Shown here: positions 7,446 through 13,742 of the stretch, one piece after another
Position numbering within the stretch: the stretch's first letter is position 1
Layout of the letters: each line of letters starts with the position of its first letter
Origin: WQTU01 sp031548835
GTDB lineage: Bacteria > Spirochaetota > Spirochaetia > CADAEX01
Reading direction: 5' to 3'
Assembly: GCA_031548835.1 (NCBI GenBank)
Contig: JAVBQS010000150.1
Location: 1 to 14,201, forward strand
Length of the DNA: 14,201 nucleotides
Made by a program: the position numbers and the translations under genes
The notes under the pieces: generated by a model
The model's database searches: none
The model's input: the letters and a program-made list of their open reading frames with translations, nothing else
Told to the model about the DNA's origin: nothing

Positions 7446-7478
7446 TATACTAAGGTTTAAAACGAAAAGGAGCTATAG

Positions 7479-8540
7479 ATGAGACGTTTCTTCATCTTTT
7501 TAACAACATTATTTTTCTTAATTGGTGGAATTTCATTTGCTGAAGAAGCTGTATTGATTGATTTTTCCAAATTAGCAGCTGATTTTCCCAATGATCAGCC
7601 AAAAGAAAATGCTAGAACAATGATTGATTATTCAGATAAAGCTGGAACATCCTACAGTGACGAGGAAAAGGAAATGATGAAAATTTCCCTTGCTTTGAAT
7701 AACTGGGAAGTAAGGCTTGCATCATCTGCAAGAAGGATAGTAAATCAGTCAGTAACAATGGCAAAAGAAGTGCCTGTTTTAGACTCAGCAAAAAAATATG
7801 CTGGGGAAAAGGTATTAGGTGTAAGAGTTAACTTTCCTAATGAATCATTTAATTCATGGGCTGCTGTAAAACCGCCTTTTGAGATTCCTGGCTACCAGAG
7901 AATGACAACAATTGATGGAAATGGCAATCTTGTAGAGGATGAATCAGACAGGTATGGCAATAAATTCGTAGATGGATACGGCGTTGTAAAAAATGTCGGT
8001 GTTATAAAATCAGTTTCTATGAATATGTATGGTTCAAATTTTCCAAATGCAGTTGAGATAGTTCTAAAAGATCAGAATAACCATGAACAGGTTCTTTTTA
8101 TGGATTATATGAATTTTGAAGGATGGAGAACCCTTACATGGAAAAATCCTAACTATATCTCAGAAGTAAGACAGAGAGATGTTTTTGCATCTCCTCTTTA
8201 TCCAAAAGCAACTCCATTTGTAAAAATTGCCGGCATCAATATTAAGAAAGATGCTATGCAGGAAGGCGGAGATATTATTACTTATGTAAAAGATATCACA
8301 ATTATCTATGATAAAGCTATAAATGACCTTGAAAGAGATATTGATGAAGAAGCAATCTGGGGCATTATGACTGAAAGGGAAGAAGCAAGAAGAACTGCTG
8401 AATTTGAAAGACTTGGCCATTTGCAGGTATTAAGATATCTTGAATCAAAGAAAATGCATGTAGACAGTGAAACAGCTAATGGTCAGACAACAAATAGCGG
8501 TGCTGGAACTACAAACACAGGCAATCAGCCGGCTAGATAA
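7479..8540 (+). CDS. flaA: flagellar filament outer layer (sheath) protein FlaA
   Basis: FlaA coats or caps the FlaB core of the spirochaete periplasmic flagellum. The 353-residue protein starts with a clear signal peptide (MRRFF then a hydrophobic run ending in SFA), with cleavage expected before EEAVLIDFSKLA, a start typical of mature treponemal FlaA. The middle contains the family's GVRVNFP, a PPFEIPGY segment, VKNVGVIKSVSMNMYG and a GWRTLTWKNPNYI stretch, all recognisable from FlaA proteins. The C-terminal ~20 residues are a Thr/Asn/Gly-rich tail that looks disordered. It has its own strong promoter, an excellent ribosome site and a terminator, so it can be expressed much more strongly than its neighbours, which suits a structural protein. 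In Borrelia burgdorferi flaA also lies directly before cheA2, so the order here is conserved among spirochaetes. Confidence 0.92.
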   Translation: MRRFFIFLTTLFFLIGGISFAEEAVLIDFSKLAADFPNDQPKENARTMIDYSDKAGTSYSDEEKEMMKISLALNNWEVRLASSARRIVNQSVTMAKEVPVLDSAKKYAGEKVLGVRVNFPNESFNSWAAVKPPFEIPGYQRMTTIDGNGNLVEDESDRYGNKFVDGYGVVKNVGVIKSVSMNMYGSNFPNAVEIVLKDQNNHEQVLFMDYMNFEGWRTLTWKNPNYISEVRQRDVFASPLYPKATPFVKIAGINIKKDAMQEGGDIITYVKDITIIYDKAINDLERDIDEEAIWGIMTEREEARRTAEFERLGHLQVLRYLESKKMHVDSETANGQTTNSGAGTTNTGNQPAR

Positions 8541-8577
8541 TAATTGAATACATTAATAGATTTTAAATAAAATTTAT

Positions 8578-8610
8578 AAAGCTCTCCTGTTATATTGGGA
8601 GAGCTTTTTT
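8578..8610 (+). terminator. intrinsic terminator after flaA
   Basis: AAAGCTCTCC (8578-8587) pairs perfectly with GGAGAGCTTT (8598-8607) around a ten-base loop, and the stem runs into TTTTTT (8605-8610). It lies 37 bases after the flaA stop. It should separate flaA from cheA at least partly. Confidence 0.85.
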
Positions 8611-8640
8611 AATGTAAAAATGGTTTTTTTAAATTTAGGG

Positions 8641-8670
8641 TTGAAAAAATAAAATAATGTTTTATATTAT
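8641..8670 (+). promoter_or_regulatory. candidate sigma70-type promoter for the cheA operon
   Basis: TTGAAA at 8641-8646 is followed by TATATT (8663-8668, spacing 16) or TATTAT (8665-8670, spacing 18). It sits between the flaA terminator and cheA. The surrounding sequence is very AT-rich, so a chance match is possible. Confidence 0.5.
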
Positions 8671-8718
8671 AAATAAATGCAGTATAACTGCGGAATCCTG
8701 TTTTAAAATTGAGAAAAT

Positions 8719-11073
8719 ATGAGTGATTATTTAGATCCAGCAAATGAAGAATTATTGAAAGATTTTTTTATTGAAGCGCAAGCACAAATAGAGATTCTGG
8801 AAAGAAATATTCTTGTCCTTGAAAATGATCCTGGAAACAGAGAATCAATAGATGAGATATTTAGGGCAGCACACACACTAAAAGGAAATTCCGGCGCTGT
8901 TGAAATGTTCGAAATATCAGAATTCACCCATCTTATGGAAGATGTGCTTGATGAAATAAGAAGCGGAAAAGTTTCTATTAATAGTGAAATAATAGATACA
9001 ATGCTTGAGTCAATTGATATTGTAAAAGCAATGATTGAATCCCGCATGTCTGGTGAAATTTACGGTGAAGATTACTCAAATGTAAAAGAGACACTCAAAT
9101 CTTTTATGACAGGAGCCGGAAAATCAAAAAGCTCATCTCCCAAAAAAACTGCTGCTGCAACAGCTCCTGCTGCTAAAGAGGCCAAACCTAAAAAAGAAAA
9201 TAAAAAAATAAGCGAATATGAAATACTTGAACTATATGATTCTGCAGAAAAGGGAGAAAAAGTATATAATGTTGAGGTTTTCTTTAATAAAGATAATCCT
9301 ATGAATACTATAGGCGGAATACAGGTATTTACAAAACTCAAAGATTTTTCCAAAGTAATGCTTACCAAACCTGATTTCGACCTGCTCTATGAAGATAACT
9401 ATTTTCCTACTGTTGATTATTTTATTGCAACAGCAACGCCAAAAGATGAAATAGCAAAAAAAGTAAAACTCTCGGATGTAACTGATAATATAATTGTTAC
9501 AGAAATTGAACGGCCTGATAGCAATGATATAATGTCAGAAGAAAAACCTGCTGCAGAAGTTAAGACAGCAGCAGCTTCTGAAAAAGCTTTAAAAAAAGAA
9601 GATTTATCTGCTGCCAAAGATGACCATGGTGAAGAATCTGATGAAGATAGAGATGATAAATCAAAACAGCAAAAATTAAAAAAACCTGTTGCCGCAGAAT
9701 CGACTGTCCTTAAAGTTGATTCAAAAAGAATTGATAATCTTCTAAATCTTGTAAGTGAAACTGTAATAAATAAAGCAACATTTAATCAGATTAGCACTCA
9801 ATTTCTGGGCGTTCTTAATGACATGCACAATAAATACATAAAAATGAATGAATCAGTTTATGGTATTTATGACGGCCTTGAAAAACACCTTAAAGAAGGC
9901 ATTAATGGAAAAATGCTAAGAAAAGATCTCTATGCTGAGTATGAAAAAATCAAGGCAGATACATATAATATAGAAAGCGCTTTAAAAAATACAATTACCA
10001 AACTGGTTAACACATCCCAGAATTTTGGAAGAATAACAAATGAACTGCATGAAGGTGTCCTTCAGATAAGGATGGTTCCTATAGGCCAGATCTTTTCCAG
10101 ATTTCCAAGGCTTGTCAGGGATGTATCAAAAAAACTTAATAAAAATATAAAGCTTGTAATAGAAGGTGAAGATACAGAGCTTGATAAATCAGTTATTGAG
10201 CAGCTTCTTGACCCTCTAATTCATCTTGTAAGAAATTCAATGGATCATGGAGTTGAAACTCCTGATATTAGAAAACAGAATAATAAGAATGAAGAAGGAA
10301 CAATTATCCTCAGAGCCAAAAATGAAGGAAATATTATTCTGATTGAAATAATTGATGATGGTAAAGGCATTGATGTAGATGTAATCCGTGAAAAAGCAAT
10401 AAATAAAGGCGTTATCCATCCGGGCAAGAATTTAACAGAAGTAGAAGCTTTTAATCTGATTTTTGAAGCAGGATTTTCAACTGCAAAAGAAATTACAGAT
10501 ATCTCTGGCCGTGGAGTAGGTCTTGATGTTGTTAGAAAATCTATAGAAAAATTAAATGGCTCTGTAAATGTATGGTCAAAGAAAGGAATAGGCACAACAA
10601 TATCAATAAGGCTTCCATTAACACTTGCAATTATACAGGGATTACTTGTAAGAGTTGGAAAAGAACTCTATGCAATTCCAATTACATCAGTTATTGAAAG
10701 CCAGAAAATAATGTCTTCTGGCATAAAATTTCTTGATAATTATGAAGTATTTGATGTCAGGGAAGATGTTGTTTCATTGATGAGGCTTAACAGGTTATTC
10801 GGCATTCCTACAGATGAAAATAAAGATACCCATTATATTGTTATAGTAGGAAGCGCTGATAAAAAAATAGGCTTAATGGTTGATCAGCTCATAGGCGAGG
10901 AAGATGTAGTTATCAAACCGCTTAAAGATAAATATACAAGTGTTCAGGGAGTTGCAGGCGCTACAATACTTGGAGACGGACAGGTATCTCTAATTCTTGA
11001 TGTTAATCAGATACTTGAAATGTGCTTTAACAAAGAGCGGTCTGCAAGAGAAAAGAAAACTTCAAGTTTTTGA
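8719..11073 (+). CDS. cheA: chemotaxis histidine kinase CheA with enlarged P3 region
   Basis: CheA is the cytoplasmic kinase of the chemoreceptor array; it autophosphorylates and passes phosphate to CheY. The 784-residue protein has all five domains. P1 carries the phosphorylated His in AAHTLKGNSGA (H52). A P2-like region spans about 175-265, followed by a charged Lys/Glu/Asp-rich linker to about 325. P3 runs from about 333 to the IRMVPI motif at 450-455. The P4 kinase core has the N box (H502 to G511), G1 DDGKG (546-550), the F box (578-588) and G2 SGRGVGLD (596-603). P5 fills the remainder. P3 is about 120 residues against roughly 60-70 in Thermotoga or E. coli CheA; extended P3 helices are known from spirochaete F2-type systems. 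All catalytic motifs look intact. The ribosome site (GAGAAAAT) is weak. Confidence 0.95.
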   Translation: MSDYLDPANEELLKDFFIEAQAQIEILERNILVLENDPGNRESIDEIFRAAHTLKGNSGAVEMFEISEFTHLMEDVLDEIRSGKVSINSEIIDTMLESIDIVKAMIESRMSGEIYGEDYSNVKETLKSFMTGAGKSKSSSPKKTAAATAPAAKEAKPKKENKKISEYEILELYDSAEKGEKVYNVEVFFNKDNPMNTIGGIQVFTKLKDFSKVMLTKPDFDLLYEDNYFPTVDYFIATATPKDEIAKKVKLSDVTDNIIVTEIERPDSNDIMSEEKPAAEVKTAAASEKALKKEDLSAAKDDHGEESDEDRDDKSKQQKLKKPVAAESTVLKVDSKRIDNLLNLVSETVINKATFNQISTQFLGVLNDMHNKYIKMNESVYGIYDGLEKHLKEGINGKMLRKDLYAEYEKIKADTYNIESALKNTITKLVNTSQNFGRITNELHEGVLQIRMVPIGQIFSRFPRLVRDVSKKLNKNIKLVIEGEDTELDKSVIEQLLDPLIHLVRNSMDHGVETPDIRKQNNKNEEGTIILRAKNEGNIILIEIIDDGKGIDVDVIREKAINKGVIHPGKNLTEVEAFNLIFEAGFSTAKEITDISGRGVGLDVVRKSIEKLNGSVNVWSKKGIGTTISIRLPLTLAIIQGLLVRVGKELYAIPITSVIESQKIMSSGIKFLDNYEVFDVREDVVSLMRLNRLFGIPTDENKDTHYIVIVGSADKKIGLMVDQLIGEEDVVIKPLKDKYTSVQGVAGATILGDGQVSLILDVNQILEMCFNKERSAREKKTSSF

Positions 11074-11097
11074 GTTTGATTTTATAGAGGAATTCAA

Positions 11098-12423
11098 ATG
11101 AGTACTGATTTATGGGAAATAAAAGAACAGGCTGTTAAAGCAGATAGTATTAATCAGATAGATTATAAAATGGTCTCTTTTTCACTGGGCGGCAAGGGCT
11201 ACGGCATCAATATAATGAAGGTAAAAGAAATATTAAAAGTTAATAAATTTACCTATGTGCCAAACACAGAACCTTATGTTAGAGGCGTGTATAATCTTAG
11301 AGGCGATATAATCTCTATAATTGATTTAAGAGTTATGTTTCGCGTAAAAAAAGAAGATAAAAAAGATGATTTTGAAGATGTTATTGTTCTTATTATAGGA
11401 GATAAAAAAATCGGTGTTATTGTTGATTCAATAAGCAAAGTTATTGGAGTTGAATCTTCAACTATTCAGCCGCCTCATCCTATCTTCAGTAACATTAGCA
11501 TTAAATATATAAGCGGTATTGTTGAAAAAGATTCAAAAATTTATGTAATTCTTGATGTAGACAGGATACTTGGAGAAGATGCAGCTTCCCAGGCAGAAGA
11601 TAATCAGGAAACTGAAGCTGTAGAGGCAGAAAGCGATAAAAAATCTTTATATAAAACAGCAGAAAAAGAAACAGATATAAATAAAGATTTTATAAAAGAG
11701 ACTTTAAAAACACTGATTAGTTTTAATATAACAGAAACCAATAATGACTGGTTTGGAAAACGTTTTGATGAATGGGCAAGGGAAAGACGTGAAAAAAATC
11801 AGAATATTCAGCTGACAGGAGCTGAAGATGCTTATCTTTTTATAGAAGCTTTTAAATCAAAAAACAGCGGCAGATTTTTTGACCAGCCATATGCAGATAT
11901 ATTAAAGAAAATATTGCCTTCTGAAATTAGAGGTAACTATTATGTCTGGGATGTGGGATGCGGCAACGGTTATGAAACTTATTCACTAGCTGCTATTCTT
12001 AAACAGCAGAATCCTGATGCAGCTATAAAGATTTGGGCAAATGATAAAGATCTTATAAGTATTTCAACAGCTCCCAATTTACCTGTTGATGTAAATTCTG
12101 TGCCCCAATATCTTAAACAATTTGTAACAGAAGGAACAAAAGGAGGAGTAATAACGCAGTCGCTTAAAGATATTATTTATTTTGAATATCATGATGTAAA
12201 AAATCATAATCCATATCCTGATGTTGATATGATTATTTGCAGAGATGTATTACCTTCTTTTGATTATAATGATCAGTTTAATGTTATTAGCGAGTTCTAT
12301 GATAAATTAAAAAATAATGGTATTTTATTTATCGGAGATAATGAAAAAATAAAATTTGATGGGCTTGATAGATATGAAGAGCAGGGCATAAATTTTTATC
12401 GAAAAAAAGTTGGAGCAAAATAG
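11098..12423 (+). CDS. cheW: CheW adaptor fused to a CheR-like domain
   Basis: CheW couples receptors to CheA. Here a CheW domain (about residues 21-160, with VRGVYNLRGD including the conserved Arg62) is joined by an acidic linker (about 160-195) to a CheR-type methyltransferase fold (about 196-441). The CheR part keeps the overall layout: a helical N-terminal portion, VWDVGCGNGYETYS at 283-296 in place of the usual STGEEPYS loop, ICRDVLPSF where ICRNVLIYF is expected, and ILFIGDNE near the end. The FFR motif arginine is replaced (RFFDQ). These changes suggest that methyltransferase activity is lost. The arrangement matches the CheW–CheR-like protein described for Treponema denticola arrays (established knowledge, recalled), where it is structural. 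It lies 24 bases after cheA with an AGAGGAATT ribosome site. A separate, genuine CheR would be expected elsewhere in the genome. Confidence 0.9.
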   Translation: MSTDLWEIKEQAVKADSINQIDYKMVSFSLGGKGYGINIMKVKEILKVNKFTYVPNTEPYVRGVYNLRGDIISIIDLRVMFRVKKEDKKDDFEDVIVLIIGDKKIGVIVDSISKVIGVESSTIQPPHPIFSNISIKYISGIVEKDSKIYVILDVDRILGEDAASQAEDNQETEAVEAESDKKSLYKTAEKETDINKDFIKETLKTLISFNITETNNDWFGKRFDEWARERREKNQNIQLTGAEDAYLFIEAFKSKNSGRFFDQPYADILKKILPSEIRGNYYVWDVGCGNGYETYSLAAILKQQNPDAAIKIWANDKDLISISTAPNLPVDVNSVPQYLKQFVTEGTKGGVITQSLKDIIYFEYHDVKNHNPYPDVDMIICRDVLPSFDYNDQFNVISEFYDKLKNNGILFIGDNEKIKFDGLDRYEEQGINFYRKKVGAK

Positions 12424-12432
12424 GAGGAAATT

Positions 12433-12897
12433 ATGAGAGTTGAGTATATTAATCCTTTTGTAGAGGCAGCATTTAATGTACTTAAGGAAGTCCTGAATAC
12501 AGATATAAAACGTGGAGAACTTTATTTAAAATCTACATCACAACCTGTATTAGGCGTTGCCACAATAATCGGATTAGCAGGTGATGTTGAGGGAAGAATT
12601 CTGCTTGATATGGCGCCTGAGACTGCTTTAAAGATAGCATCAGAAATGAATATGGAGGAATTAAAAATACTTGATGAGCTTGGAAAAGCAACTATAACAG
12701 AGCTGGCTAATATGATTACAGGGCAGGCAGTAACAAAATTGCATGACTTGGGATTCAGATTTGATCTTACTCCTCCCTCTATAGTTACAGGAAGGGATAT
12801 GGTAATATCTGATAGCGGTGTGGAAGCATTGATAGTTCCTATTCAGCTTCCTCAGGGTAAAATTGAAATCAATGTTGCAATAAAAGAAAAGGCATAG
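12433..12897 (+). CDS. cheX: CheY-P phosphatase CheX
   Basis: CheX removes phosphate from CheY-P to end the chemotaxis signal; spirochaetes use it in place of CheZ. The 154-residue length is typical. The catalytic ExxN motif is visible as E90-L-A-N93 in the helix ITELANMITGQA, following the expected DELGKATI lead-in. The N-terminal NPFVEAAFNVL helix and the closing strand IPIQLPQGKIEINVAI are also characteristic. Only one ExxN helix is seen, as in CheX rather than CheC. GGAGG at 12423-12427, overlapping the end of the preceding stop codon, gives a strong ribosome site five bases before the ATG. It is placed between cheW and cheY as in Treponema and Borrelia. Confidence 0.93.
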   Translation: MRVEYINPFVEAAFNVLKEVLNTDIKRGELYLKSTSQPVLGVATIIGLAGDVEGRILLDMAPETALKIASEMNMEELKILDELGKATITELANMITGQAVTKLHDLGFRFDLTPPSIVTGRDMVISDSGVEALIVPIQLPQGKIEINVAIKEKA

Positions 12898-12910
12898 AGA
12901 GGTTTTTTAT

Positions 12911-13351
12911 ATGAGAACAAAAATGGATTTTCCCAATATTAATGCAAAGAAACCGGATGGAATAAAACCAGATGGAACACCATATAGGGTATTAATTGTC
13001 GATGATTCAATGTTTGTTGCAAAACAGATTACTCAGATATTGAATTCAGAAGGATTTGAAATTATTGGAACAGCAAAAGATGGTCTTGAAGGTGTTGAAA
13101 AGTATAAAGAGCTGCATCCAAATGTAGATCTTGTTACAAGGGATATAACAATGCCTAATATGGATGGTGTAACAGCGCTTCAGAAGATTATTGAATTTGA
13201 TTCCAATGCAATAGTAATTATGATTAGCGCATTGGGTAAACAGGAGCTTGTTAAACAATCTTTGCTTTCTGGAGCAAAAAACTATATTGTAAAACCGCTC
13301 GACCGCATAAAAGTCCTTGAAAGAATTACATCTGTATTAAAAAATAGCTAA
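12911..13351 (+). CDS. cheY: chemotaxis response regulator CheY
   Basis: CheY-P binds the flagellar switch and changes the direction of rotation. The 146-residue protein is a single receiver domain behind a ~24-residue N-terminal extension. The acidic pocket is D31/D32 (VLIVDDSMF), the phosphorylated residue is D78 in RDITMPNMDG, the conserved Thr/Ser is S106 in MISALG, and the lysine is K128 in VKPL. All are present, so phosphorylation should occur normally. Serine in place of threonine is common in this branch. AGAGAGG at 12895-12901 is the ribosome site for ATG 12911. A second in-frame ATG at 12923 would shorten the extension by four residues but is too far from that site. It is the last protein gene of the che operon, with a tRNA gene only 15 bases downstream. 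Confidence 0.95.
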   Translation: MRTKMDFPNINAKKPDGIKPDGTPYRVLIVDDSMFVAKQITQILNSEGFEIIGTAKDGLEGVEKYKELHPNVDLVTRDITMPNMDGVTALQKIIEFDSNAIVIMISALGKQELVKQSLLSGAKNYIVKPLDRIKVLERITSVLKNS

Positions 13352-13366
13352 TATATTTTCTCTAAT

Positions 13367-13440
13367 GGGCGGCTAGCTCAGTTGGTTAGAGTACTTGCTC
13401 GACACGCAAGGGGTCGGCAGTTCGAATCTGCCGCCGCCCA
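13367..13440 (+). tRNA. tRNA-Val (anticodon GAC)
   Basis: A 74-base cloverleaf. The acceptor GGGCGGC pairs with GCCGCCC, the D stem GCTC with GAGT (one G-U), the anticodon stem CTTGC with GCAAG, and the T stem GGCAG with CTGCC around TTCGAAT. The discriminator is A and CCA is not encoded. The seven-base anticodon loop is TCGACAC, which places GAC (valine) at 34-36. Position 33 is C instead of the near-universal U; position 32 is U. No alternative stem register fits better. A Ser(CGA) reading would restore U33 but breaks the anticodon stem and lacks the long variable arm. No convincing promoter lies in the 15 bases after cheY, so it may be co-transcribed with the operon. Confidence 0.9.
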
Positions 13441-13442
13441 GT

Positions 13443-13477
13443 AATAAGTCCTTATAATATAAGGACTTATTTTGTTT
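13443..13477 (+). terminator. intrinsic terminator after tRNA-Val / che operon
   Basis: AATAAGTCCTTAT (13443-13455) pairs perfectly with ATAAGGACTTATT (13459-13471) around the three-base loop AAT, followed by TTGTTT. It starts two bases after the tRNA and is the first good terminator after cheA, so it probably ends the whole transcript. Confidence 0.85.
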
Positions 13478-13499
13478 AAACCTTTTTATTATTTACATT

Positions 13500-13742
13500 T
13501 TATTGCTTAGTGTAAACAAAAGTGTTAACAAAACTTTTCATTTTATAATAAATGTCTTATAATTCATCAGGTAACATTTTTGTTTTTTTGCAGCCATTTT
13601 TATTTTTTTGAGAACATCTCTAAAAGTAGTTACAGGTACTATTAAATAATTTTTTTCTTTATCAGGGTCTGTGATTATAATGAAAAGATGTTTTGCTATA
13701 GAAAGAATCTGGATTCGCAAGAAAAGATTGCCCTTTCCCCAT
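13500..13742 (-). pseudogene. degenerate partner gene of the Panacea-domain gene (possible toxin remnant)
   Basis: The expected start is ATG at 13742, directly after the TAA of the upstream Panacea gene. From it the reading MGKGQSFLANPDSFY runs in one frame. The recognisable segment HLFIIITDPDKEKNYLIV with VPVTTFRD then lies in a second frame, where an 85-codon frame is open over 13538-13795. A closing segment with MLPDEL, a TAA, then KSFVNTFVYTKQ and a final TAA at 13500 is back in the first frame. I recall small proteins encoded beside Panacea-domain genes with an HLxIVxxDP ... VxxTT ... L-x-PDEH/GDH-x-FI ... S-x-V-x-Y pattern, which these three pieces follow in order. I infer a decayed gene with at least two frameshifts and one nonsense codon. 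An alternative is that the 85-codon frame is a real but unusual short gene. Function unproven. Confidence 0.5.

Noticed and set aside
11098..12423. A functional CheR methyltransferase
   Set aside because: Several signature residues of CheR are replaced, and the same fusion is known in spirochaetes as a structural array component.
13367..13440. tRNA-Ser(CGA), which would restore U33
   Set aside because: The shifted register breaks the five-pair anticodon stem and there is no long variable arm, which serine tRNAs need.
13420..13480. tRNA 3' end as an attachment site for an integrated element
   Set aside because: I found no second copy of the tRNA 3' segment in the window and no integrase; the terminator directly follows the tRNA. 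An att copy outside the window cannot be excluded.
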